Positions 28,998 through 37,400 of a DNA stretch of 49,182 nt are shown here, in pieces. The DNA comes from Burkholderiales bacterium (GTDB lineage Bacteria > Pseudomonadota > Gammaproteobacteria > Burkholderiales > JAEUOS01). Each line of letters begins with the position of its first letter. Position 1 is the first letter of the stretch. Location of the stretch: positions 1-49,182 of the forward strand of contig JAEUOS010000201.1 in assembly GCA_016790695.1 (NCBI GenBank), read 5' to 3'. The notes under the pieces were generated by a model. That model was given only the letters and a program-made list of their open reading frames with translations. It had not been told where the DNA came from and made no database searches. A program made the translations under genes and the position numbers.

Positions 28998-30552
28998 CGG
29001 ACACCTCCATCTGCGCGATGCGGCGCAGGTCGCTCTTGAGCACCTTGCCCATCGCGCTCTTGGGCAGCGTGTCGACGAACACGAACCGCCGCGGTACCTT
29101 GAAACCGCCGAGCGACGCGCGACAGTGCGCGTCCAGGTCCGGCGCCCCGGCCGCGGCGCCCGGCCGCCGCACCACGACGGCGGTGACCGCCTCGCCGAGA
29201 CGCGCGTCCGCGAGGCCGATGACGGCCGCCTCCGCGACCGCCGGGTGGGTATGCAGCACCGCCTCGACCTCGGAGGAGTAGACGTTCTCGCCGCCGGTGA
29301 TGACCATGTCCTTGAGCCGGTCGAGCAGGTACACGTAGCCGTCGTCGTCGATGCGCGCGACATCGCCGGTGCGGAGCCAGCCGTCGCGCAGCGCCGCCGC
29401 CGTCTCGGCATCCCGCCCGTGATAGCCCTTCATGATGTTGGGCCCGCGCGCGATCAGCTCGCCGGCCGCGCCCGGCGCGACCTCGCGCCCGTCGCCGTCG
29501 ACGACCCGCAGTTCGTTGAGGACGTTGGGCTTGCCGACCGACAGCAGGCGCCCGCCGCGCTCGCCCGTGGCCTTCATGTGGTCGATGGCCTCGCGCAGTT
29601 CGCGCGCGTTGAAGATCGTCAGGTCGGGCGCGGTCTCGGTCAGCCCGTAGCAGTTGAAGAATGCCGCGCGCGGAAACGCGTCGGCGACCCGCACCATCCA
29701 GTCGAGCGCCATCGGCGCCGCGCCGTAGATCAGCACCTCGAGCGAGGACACGTCGGCCGCCGGGAAGTCGGCGCTGCCGACCGTGGCGACGAGCATGGTC
29801 GGGACGGTCACCACCGCGCCGACGCGGTGGCGGGCGACCGCGTCGAGGAACGCGGCCGGCGAGAACGCGGGCAGGTAGCACTGCGGCGCGCCCTGCAGGA
29901 ACCATCCGGTCGCGAGCAGATCGGCCGAATGGAACATCGGGGCGGCATGGAGGTAGACCTGCTCGGGCCGCGCGCCGACGGCCAGCCCGAATGCCACGTT
30001 GTTCGCCAGGATGTTCGCATGCGTGAGCCGGACCCCCTTGGCGCGTCCGGTGGTGCCGCCGGTGTAGAGCAGCAGCGCATCGTCATCGGGCGCCGGATCG
30101 GACGCCGGGACCGGCTGCGCCGCCGCGAGCATGGCCTCGTACGCCGGTGCCGCGTCGCCGCTGCTCTCGCCGAAGACCGAGGCGCGCCCCTTCCAGGCGC
30201 CCAGCGCCGGATGCTCGACCAGCGCCGCGAAGGCGGACTCGACGAAAACGTGGCAGGCATCGCAGTCGGCAAGGATGTGCGCGATCTCCGGCGGCGCCAG
30301 CCGGAAGTTGACCGGCACCGGGATCGCGCCCAGGTGCAGCCCCGCCCACTTGAGTTCCTCGACGCGGAAGCCGTTGCGCGCGATCACGGCGAAGCGGGTG
30401 CCGGGCCGGACCCCGAGGCCGCCCAGGGCGCCGGCGAGGCGCGCGACCCGCTCGCCGAACGCGCGCCAGGTATAGGTGCGCGCGCTGTCCAGCAGCGCGG
30501 GGCGCGGCCCGTGGTGACGCACCGTCGATGCGAACGCGCGATTGAGGTTCAC
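28981..30552 (-). CDS. Acyl-CoA synthetase (AMP-forming), copy 1
   Basis: 523-residue ANL ligase with LLLYTGGTTGRAKGVRL, FNCYGLTETAPDLTIF, GWLRTGDVARIDDDGYVYLL and the C-terminal lysine in LPKSAMGKVLKSDLRR. The start is a GTG at 30552 with GAGG 5 bases upstream, 7 bases after the RdhA-like gene. Its paralogue is the last gene of the operon. Two different ligases in one operon suggest either two acid substrates or two stages of one pathway in which CoA thioesters are substrates for the reductases. Confidence 0.9.
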   Translation of the reverse strand: MNLNRAFASTVRHHGPRPALLDSARTYTWRAFGERVARLAGALGGLGVRPGTRFAVIARNGFRVEELKWAGLHLGAIPVPVNFRLAPPEIAHILADCDACHVFVESAFAALVEHPALGAWKGRASVFGESSGDAAPAYEAMLAAAQPVPASDPAPDDDALLLYTGGTTGRAKGVRLTHANILANNVAFGLAVGARPEQVYLHAAPMFHSADLLATGWFLQGAPQCYLPAFSPAAFLDAVARHRVGAVVTVPTMLVATVGSADFPAADVSSLEVLIYGAAPMALDWMVRVADAFPRAAFFNCYGLTETAPDLTIFNARELREAIDHMKATGERGGRLLSVGKPNVLNELRVVDGDGREVAPGAAGELIARGPNIMKGYHGRDAETAAALRDGWLRTGDVARIDDDGYVYLLDRLKDMVITGGENVYSSEVEAVLHTHPAVAEAAVIGLADARLGEAVTAVVVRRPGAAAGAPDLDAHCRASLGGFKVPRRFVFVDTLPKSAMGKVLKSDLRRIAQMEVSGGQSG

Positions 30553-30559
30553 GTTCGCC

Positions 30560-31822
30560 TCAATGCCCGCGGAAGCGCTTCCAGAAGTCGGCCGGCTTGA
30601 TGCGCTCGCCGAAGCCGAGCTTGACGTCGAGCCAGAGCGCGAGCTTCTTCGCCGGCGACGCCGCCAGGCGCCGCCAGAAGCGGTACCACTGTCGCGACGC
30701 CCAGCGCGACGTGTCCTTGTTGTACGGGCACACCCGCATGCAGATCCCGCACTCGGTCGCCTGGTTGACCCAGAACTTGAAGCACTTCTCCGCGTCGATC
30801 TGCCACTTGCGGATGCCGATGATCGAGGACTGGTTGGGAATCTTCTCGGTCGGCGGCCCGTGCGGAATCGCCTTCGGCGGACAGGAATCGGCGCAGCGCC
30901 GGCAGGTCGACTCGCAGAACTCGCGCACCCCGAAACGGATCGGCTGGTCGTGCGCGAGCGGCAGGTCGGTATGGATGCGCCCGATGCGCACCCGCGGGCC
31001 GAACTCCGGCGTGATCAGCAGGCCGTTCCTGCCGTATTCGCCGAGGCCGGCGGCGATCGCATAGGGAATCGCCAGCGAGGTGTCGTTGACGCTCGAGACC
31101 GCGCGGTAGCCGAGGTTCAGGATGTAGGTGGCAACGCTCTGGACGAGTTCGCAGTCGCGCGAGTAGCCGTGGCCGACCGCGATGCCCGCGGTGGCCGACG
31201 GATAGCACTGCACCGCCTCGTAATGCATCGATGTGATGATGACGATGGTGTTGGGCAGTCCCTCGGGAATGTCGTAGGGCTTTTCCGCCAGCGCCTTGGT
31301 CGAGAAGCTCCTCGTGTAGTGCCAGCGCGGGTCGGTGTGCGTGATGCCGACGCCGTCCGCCCCGAACAGCCGCGCCACCCGCTTGAGCTCCTCGCTCATC
31401 GACTCGGGCGAATCGACGGGCACGCGTTCGGGGTTGGGGTCCGAGTACGGGATGATGTAGTCGAGGAAACCATCCACGCGCCCGCGCCCGAGGCTGCGCT
31501 GGATGGTCAGGTTGGCGCCCATCCAGCCGGCGTTGCGCAGGGCGAAGTCGCGGACCGAGTAACCGTCGGCATTGCGCGCGCCGAGCCCCGGCCGGAACAT
31601 GCCCTTGAACCAGTTCAGCACCTTCTCCGAGCGGATCCGCGCGTCCCACTGGCCGCGCGTGTAGATGTCGTTGGACTGGTTGAAGCGCTCGAAACTGTCG
31701 AGCACCTCGAAGCCGCACGCGTCGTCCTTCGGATGCCGCGGCTCGCCGCGCAGCCGATAGGGCCCCTCGCTGCTCGGCTGGCGCTCGAGCGTCAGGCGCT
31801 CCAGATTGTCGATCGATCCCAT
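30560..31822 (-). CDS. Reductive dehalogenase (RdhA) homologue without Tat signal
   Basis: 420 residues. RdhA-family blocks are clear: FGADGVGITHTDPRWHYTRS, NDTSLAIPYAIAAGLGEYGR, LLITPEFGPRVRIGRIHTDL and IRFGVREFC. Two [4Fe-4S] sites follow: C303-x3-C307-x2-C310-x3-C314-P and C347-x10-C358-x2-C361-x3-C365-P. The first has one extra residue compared with the usual CxxCxxCxxxCP. Known RdhA enzymes use cobalamin to remove halogen from organohalides. The respiratory ones have a Tat signal and an RdhB anchor; both are absent, so this is a cytoplasmic, non-respiratory type. I prefer the ATG at 31822 (GGAGG 7 bases upstream) to a GTG at 31828. First gene of the operon, divergent from tetR. Confidence 0.85.
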   Translation of the reverse strand: MGSIDNLERLTLERQPSSEGPYRLRGEPRHPKDDACGFEVLDSFERFNQSNDIYTRGQWDARIRSEKVLNWFKGMFRPGLGARNADGYSVRDFALRNAGWMGANLTIQRSLGRGRVDGFLDYIIPYSDPNPERVPVDSPESMSEELKRVARLFGADGVGITHTDPRWHYTRSFSTKALAEKPYDIPEGLPNTIVIITSMHYEAVQCYPSATAGIAVGHGYSRDCELVQSVATYILNLGYRAVSSVNDTSLAIPYAIAAGLGEYGRNGLLITPEFGPRVRIGRIHTDLPLAHDQPIRFGVREFCESTCRRCADSCPPKAIPHGPPTEKIPNQSSIIGIRKWQIDAEKCFKFWVNQATECGICMRVCPYNKDTSRWASRQWYRFWRRLAASPAKKLALWLDVKLGFGERIKPADFWKRFRGH

Positions 31823-31939
31823 CGGCACTCCTCCAGTCGCGTGCGGCGGCGCGCGCCCGGCATGCGTTCCCGACCCGCCGCGCTCCGGAACGCTCGTTCA
31901 GGCATCGCGCGGCCGCCACCGGACCGTGCCGGTCAGCGA

Positions 31940-31968
31940 TTGACAGGCCGCCACCGCGCCGGTACATT
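31940..31968 (+). promoter_or_regulatory. Sigma70 promoter of the tetR gene
   Basis: A perfect TTGACA (-35) at 31940-31945, a 17-base spacer and TACATT (-10) at 31963-31968. Transcription would start near 31975, about 22 bases before the tetR ATG and inside the palindromes described next, so the regulator probably represses itself. This is the best sigma70 match noticed in the window. Confidence 0.75.
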
Positions 31969-31990
31969 CGAATCGATTCTAACGATCGTT
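31966..31990. promoter_or_regulatory. Candidate TetR operator (two adjacent palindromes)
   Basis: GAATCGATTC at 31970-31979 and AACGATCGTT at 31981-31990 are each perfect 10-base palindromes with centres 11 bases apart, one helical turn; ATTCGAAT at 31966-31973 overlaps the first. They cover the predicted tetR transcription start and lie between the divergent tetR and RdhA-like genes, where a TetR repressor normally binds to control both directions. Confidence 0.65.
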
Positions 31991-31997
31991 CAGTTCC

Positions 31998-32708
31998 ATG
32001 ACAAGAGGCCGCACCGGTCCTGGCGACGCCCCGGCGCCGCGCGCCGCCCCGTCGGCCGCGCGGCGTGACGAGTTCATGCGCGTGGCCGCCGACGTGTTCG
32101 CGGAACGCGGCTTTCGCGGCGCCGGCATGCGCGAGATCGCCGAGCGCTGCGGCGTCAAGCCCGCCGCGCTGTACTACTACTTCCCCTCGAAGGCGGCGAT
32201 GCTCGAGGCGATCTGCAACTACGGCGTGACCCAGTTCGTCGAGCGGCTCGCGGCGATCCAGTCGGCGGAGATGCCGATCGAGGAGAAGATCCGTCGCGCG
32301 GTCCATGCCCATCTCGAGCCGCTCCTCGAGCGTCGCTTCTACGTCCATGCCTTCCTGTTCCAGCGGCGCGAGCTGCCGCCGGAGGTGCGCCGGCCGCTCG
32401 ACGTGCAGGCGCGCAACTACGAGGAGCTCTGGCACGCGCTGCTCGTCGAGGGCCAGACCCTGGGGGCGATCGCGCGAACCATCGACCGCAAGGTGACGGT
32501 GCTTGCGATCCTCGGCATGTGCAATGCCGTGGCGCGCTGGTCCGACGCCGCGGTCGACCGCGGACTCGATGCGGTGTCCGCGGCCTTCAGCCGGCTCATC
32601 ATCTCCGGGCTGCTGGCGCCGCGCACCGCCGCGGCGCGCCCGTCGCTGACACTGATCGCCAACAACCGGCGCCGCAAGGGCGCCCGAACCGGAGGAGACA
32701 CGCCATGA
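31998..32708 (+). CDS. TetR/AcrR-family transcriptional regulator
   Basis: 236 residues. The N-terminal helix-turn-helix spans about residues 23-70 (FAERGFRGAGMREIAERCG, then ALYYYFPSKAAMLEAI), the canonical TetR DNA-binding pattern. The ligand domain follows and resembles acyl-CoA-responsive TetR regulators in length. The C-terminal ~25 residues are basic and extra. It is divergent from the RdhA operon with candidate operators between them and overlaps the TRAP-binding-protein gene by four bases (ATGA). A CoA-thioester ligand would fit the two ligases in the operon, but this is inference. Confidence 0.9.
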   Translation: MTRGRTGPGDAPAPRAAPSAARRDEFMRVAADVFAERGFRGAGMREIAERCGVKPAALYYYFPSKAAMLEAICNYGVTQFVERLAAIQSAEMPIEEKIRRAVHAHLEPLLERRFYVHAFLFQRRELPPEVRRPLDVQARNYEELWHALLVEGQTLGAIARTIDRKVTVLAILGMCNAVARWSDAAVDRGLDAVSAAFSRLIISGLLAPRTAAARPSLTLIANNRRRKGARTGGDTP

Positions 32709-33730
32709 CCAAACACCGCACCGCCGCGCTGTGCGCCGCAGTCGCCCTCGCCGCCATCGCGCCGGCGGCGACGTCCCAGATCGTCCTCGAGGTCAGCGCC
32801 TGGGTCCCGCCGAGCCATCCGCTGGTCACCGAGATGACGATCCCGCTGTGCAAGGACATCGAGGCGGCCACGCAATCGCGGGTCAGTTGCCGCATGCTGC
32901 CGAAGGCCGTGGCCAGCCCGCCCGGCACGTTCGACGCCATCCGCGACGGCATCGCCGACGTGTCCTTCATCGTGCACGGCTACACCCCGGGCCGCTTCCC
33001 CCTCGCCGAGGCCGTCGAACTGCCCTTCATGGCCGATTCCGCCGAAGCCATGTCGGTCGCCTACCAGCGCGTGTACGACCGCCAGCTGGCCCGCTTCGAG
33101 GAGCACAAGGGCGTGCTGACCCTGGGCGTGTTCACCCACGGTCCCGGCCAGATCTACAACACGCGCCGGCCGGTGGCGGCGATCCGGGACTTCGAGGGCC
33201 TCAAGCTGCGCATCGCCAGCGGCGTGGTCGCCGACGTCACCAAGGCCCTCGGCGCCACCGCGGTCCTCAAGCCCGCGTCGGAAAGCTACGAACTGATCTC
33301 CTCCGGCATCGTCGACGGCACGCTGCTGCCGAAGGAAAGCCCGGTCGGGCTGAACCTGATGCGCGTGCTCAAGCACGCGACCTACGTCCCCGGCGGCCTC
33401 TACAACGTCAGCTTCGCCGTCATCGGCAATCCGCGCAAGTGGTCGCAGATGACGCCCGCGGACCGCGACGCGGTCGGCCGCCTGACCGGCGAGGCCCTCG
33501 CGCGCCGATACGGCCGGGCCTGGGATGCGGCCGACGCGCGCGGCATCAAGGCCGTCGCCGACAACAACATCCAGGTCGTCAACGCGAGCCCCCAGCTGGT
33601 GGCCGACATCAAGGCGCGCACCGCCGGCCTGGAGCAGGCATGGATCGACAAGGTCAAGGCCAAGGGCGCGGATGGCCGCGCGATCCTCGACGCGCTGCGC
33701 ACGGAGATTGCCGCGCTGCAAAAGAAATGA
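32705..33730 (+). CDS. TRAP transporter solute-binding protein (DctP family)
   Basis: 341 residues. A signal peptide is at 1-~25 (TAALCAAVALAAIAPAATS). The DctP fold shows in LEVSAWVPPSHPLVTEM, DGIADVSFIVHGYTPGRFPL, IYNTRRPVAAIRDFEGLKLR with the usual substrate-clamping Arg, and the C-terminal helix. It binds organic acids in the periplasm for TRAP transport. No DctQ or DctM membrane gene is adjacent, so it is an orphan that must share a permease encoded elsewhere. Translational coupling to tetR suggests it takes up, or senses, the acid activated by the ligases. Confidence 0.9.
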   Translation: MTKHRTAALCAAVALAAIAPAATSQIVLEVSAWVPPSHPLVTEMTIPLCKDIEAATQSRVSCRMLPKAVASPPGTFDAIRDGIADVSFIVHGYTPGRFPLAEAVELPFMADSAEAMSVAYQRVYDRQLARFEEHKGVLTLGVFTHGPGQIYNTRRPVAAIRDFEGLKLRIASGVVADVTKALGATAVLKPASESYELISSGIVDGTLLPKESPVGLNLMRVLKHATYVPGGLYNVSFAVIGNPRKWSQMTPADRDAVGRLTGEALARRYGRAWDAADARGIKAVADNNIQVVNASPQLVADIKARTAGLEQAWIDKVKAKGADGRAILDALRTEIAALQKK

Positions 33731-33964
33731 AGTGAGCGTGCGGGCGGGCGGCCGGGCCGGATGCCGATGCCGCGTTCCACGGCGGCGCGCCGGGGTTCGG
33801 CGGGGCGCCGCCGCGGCCGTTTGGGCTAGAATCTCGTGTGCGGCGCGCCGCGTCCGCCTTGGCCCGCACGATCCTCCCGAGGTCCCGTCCCGACGATCCG
33901 CGTGCCGCGCCTTACGCCCGCCCCGTTCCGCCTTCCCGTTACTCTGCCCATAAGCAGGCATGTA

Positions 33965-33992
33965 TTGACTCATCCGGCGCATGGCTTAGGCT
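33965..33992 (+). promoter_or_regulatory. Possible sigma70 promoter of the ferredoxin gene
   Basis: TTGACT at 33965-33970, a 16-base spacer and TAGGCT at 33987-33992, about 32 bases before the ferredoxin ATG. The -35 is good and the -10 is weak. The 294-base gap from 33731 holds nothing else I can assign; a TAGAAT at about 33829 is a second possible -10. Confidence 0.45.
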
Positions 33993-34024
33993 GTCGCACC
34001 GGCCCACGCTGAGGAATTCCCTTC

Positions 34025-34351
34025 ATGACCCACGTAGTGACCGAATCCTGCATCAAGTGCAAATACACCGACTGCGTCGACGTGTGCCCCGTCGACTGCT
34101 TCCGCGAGGGGCCCAACATGCTCGTCATCGACCCGGACGAATGCATCGACTGCGCCGTGTGCATCCCCGAGTGCCCGGTCAATGCCATCTTCGCCGAGGA
34201 AGACGTGCCGGACGACCAGAAGAACTTCACCGACCTGAACGCCGAGCTCGCCAAGGCCTGGGCGTCGATCACCAAGACCAAGGGCCCCCTGGCCGACGCC
34301 GACGACTGGAAGGACAAGACCGGCAAGCTCCAGTACCTCGATCGCGGCTGA
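34025..34351 (+). CDS. fdxA: Ferredoxin FdxA ([3Fe-4S]/[4Fe-4S], seven-iron type)
   Basis: 108 residues. The N-terminal cluster motifs are [18 protein letters not shown] and [17 protein letters not shown], the arrangement of seven-iron ferredoxins, followed by the long helical C-terminal extension of the Azotobacter FdI/FdxA type. It carries low-potential electrons in the cytoplasm. GAGGAA lies ~9 bases before the ATG, and a terminator follows the stop. It directly precedes the large flavoprotein, which has NAD(P)H:ferredoxin-oxidoreductase features, so the two probably work together (inference). Confidence 0.95.
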   Translation: MTHVVTESCIKCKYTDCVDVCPVDCFREGPNMLVIDPDECIDCAVCIPECPVNAIFAEEDVPDDQKNFTDLNAELAKAWASITKTKGPLADADDWKDKTGKLQYLDRG

Positions 34352-34371
34352 CCCCCGGCCGCTGACAGGCC

Positions 34372-34400
34372 AAGGCCGCTGCGGCGGCCTTTTTCGTTTT
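34372..34400 (+). terminator. Rho-independent terminator after the ferredoxin gene
   Basis: An 8-bp perfect stem (34372-34379 with 34384-34391), a four-base loop and a T-rich tail (TTTTTCGTTTTT overlapping the stem end). It lies ~20 bases after the fdxA stop and ~17 bases before the next ATG, so the flavoprotein needs partial read-through or a promoter within the hairpin region. Confidence 0.88.
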
Positions 34401-34416
34401 TCAGACGACATCCCCG

Positions 34417-37400
34417 ATGCTCAATCTCGCCTTCGACCTGCAGTTCCCCGACCTCTACACGCGCGACGGCCTGTGCCGCGTCGACGCGGCCTTCCTCGGC
34501 CATCTGGCCGAGCGCGACATGGGGCTGTGGGGACGCCTCGCGGATGCCCGGCGCCACCCGGACGGGCTCGACGCCAAGGCCGAGTCCGAGCTCCTGCTCG
34601 GCATCTCGCCGCACGTCGACGATTTCATCGGCAGGCTGTTCGGCATCGAGGCCGACGTGCGCGCGCTGGCCGAACGCCACAACGAACTCGCCCCGCTCTA
34701 CGAGGTCAAGCGCCAGTTCGTGCAGCGCAAGGCAGCCAAGACGTACCCGCCGGCGGAGGCGGCCGCCTTCGACGGCACGGCGCTGGGCGACGAGCTTGCG
34801 GCCCTGGTCGGCGCGCGCCGCGACGACCTGCCCGCCTTCGAGCTGGCCGTGGCGCGCCACGTCCTGCGCTGGAGCGCCGACGAGGCGACCTTCGCCGGCA
34901 GTCTCGACGTGGCGCTCAGGTACGCGGCCTGGGCGCTGGCGAGCGACGCCGGTGCCCACCTGCATGCGCGCGGCGTCCTGTTCAAGGCGCCGAAGAAGGT
35001 CGACCCGCTCACCGTCATCGACCACGCGGTCGACCGGGTCGAGCGCGACGGCACCACCACCTTCACCATCAAGCCCGAGCACATCCGCCGCCGCGAGGGG
35101 TTCGCGCTGACCGACGCGGGCACCGACCTGACCGGCGCGCTCGACCAGGCCAACTACTGCATCTGGTGCCACAAGCAGGGCAAGGACTCGTGCTCGCGCG
35201 GCCTGAAGGAGAAGCCCGCCGCCGACGGCAGCGTCGCCTTCAAGCGCACGGTCTTCGGCGTCCGCCAGGCCGGCTGCCCGCTCGAGGAGAAGATCAGCGA
35301 GTTCCACATGGCCAAGGTGGCCGGGCAGGCGATCGGCGCGCTCGCGATCATCACGGTCGACAATCCGCTGGCCGCGGCCACCGGGCACCGGATCTGCAAC
35401 GATTGCATGAAGTCGTGCATCTACCAGAAGCAGGAGCCGGTCAACATCCCGCAGGCCGAGACGCGCACCCTCAAGGACGTGCTGGAACTGCCGTGGGGTT
35501 TCGAGATCTACTCGCTGCTCACGCGCTGGAATCCGCTCAACCTGCGCCGCCCGCTGCCCCTGCCGCCGACGGGCGCCAAGGTACTGGTGGCCGGCATGGG
35601 GCCGGCCGGCTTCGGGCTGGCCCACAACCTGCTGAACGACGGCCACATCGTGGTCGGCATCGACGGCCTGAAGATCGAACCCCTGGCCGCGAACCTCTCC
35701 GGCGTGCGACTCGACGGCGCGCGGGTCGCGTTCGAGCCGGTGCGCGACTTCGCCGCCCTCAGGGAGGACCTGGGCGAGCGCACCATGGCCGGCTTCGGCG
35801 GCGTGGCCGAGTACGGCATCACGGTGCGCTGGGACAAGAACTTTCTCAAGGTGATCCGGCTGATCCTCGAGCGGCGCGCCGAGTTCGCGCTGTTCGGCGG
35901 CGTCCGCTTCGGCGGCACCGTCACCCTCGAGGACGCCTGGCAGCTGGGCTTCGACCACGTGGCGCTGGCGATCGGCGCCGGCCGTCCCACCCTGCTGGAC
36001 ATCCCCAACGGCTTCGCCCGCGGCGTGCGCACCGCGTCCGACTTCCTGATGGCGCTGCAGCTGACGGGCGCCGCCAAGGCCGATTCGATCGCCAACATGC
36101 AGCTGCGGCTGCCGGTGGTGGTGATCGGCGGCGGGCTGACCGCGATCGACACCGCGACCGAGTCGCTCGCCTACTATCCGGTCCAGGTCGAGAAATTCCT
36201 CGCGCGCCACGAGACGCTGGTGCGGGAACAGGGCATCAGCGCGGTGCGCGCGGCCTGGCGCGACGAGGAGCGCGAAGTCGCCGAGGAGTTCCTCGCGCAC
36301 GCGCGCGCGATCCGCGCCGAGCGCGAGACCGCCGCCCGCCAGGGCCGCGCGCCGCGCATCGTCGAACTGCTGCAGAGCTGGGGCGGGGTCACGATCGCCT
36401 ACCGCCGGCGCCTGGTCGACAGCCCGTCGTTCACCCTCAATCACGAGGAGGTCGAACTCGCACTGCAGGAAGGCATCCGCTTCGCCGAGTGCCTGACGCC
36501 GGTGCGCGCGGACGTCGACAACTACGGCGCCGTCAAGGGCCTCGCATTCCAGCGCGCGCGCATGGGAAGCGACGGCAGGTTCGCCGCCGACGGCGAGACC
36601 TGGCTGCCCGCGCACACCGTGTTCGTCGCCGCCGGCACCCAGCCCAACACCGTGCTCTCGCGCGAAGGCAGTGACGCCGAGCGCGCCCACTTCAAGGTCG
36701 ACGGCAAGTACTTCGCCGCCTGCGACGAGGCGGGCGATCCGGTCCGGCCCGAGGCGTCGATCTCGAAGCCGCGCCGCGCCGACGTGCTGCTGTCGAAATC
36801 GGCCGACGGCCGCTTCGTCTCCTACTTCGGCGACGTCCATCCGTCCTACTTCGGCAACGTCGTCAAGGCGCTCGGGTCGGCCAAGCAGGGCTACCCGGTG
36901 ATCTCCCGCGTGCTCGCGCAGCGCGCGCCGACGCCGGTGGCGGGCGCGGCGCTGCTCGCCGCGCTCAACGCCGACTGGCGCGCCGCCGTGCACGAGGTGC
37001 GCCGGCTCACGCCGACCATCGTCGAGATCGTGCTGCGGGCGCCCGCCGCCGCGCGCCGGTTCCAGCCCGGCCAGTTCTACCGCCTGCAGAATTTCGAGTC
37101 CCTGAGCCCGCTGCTCGAGGGCACGCGCCTGCAGATGGAGGGGCTCGCGCTCACCGGCGCCTGGGTCGACCGCGCCGCGGGCCTGGTGTCGACCATCGTC
37201 CTCGAGATGGGCGGATCGTCCGACCTGTGCGCGATGCTCAAGCCCGGCGAGCCGGTCATCCTGATGGGGCCGACCGGCGCTCCCACGCACATCGTTCCCG
37301 GGGAGACCGTGGCCCTGGTCGGCGGCGGCCTCGGCAACGCGGTGCTGTTCTCGATCGGCCAGGCGTTCCGCGCCGCCGGTTCGAAGGTGCTGTATTTCGC

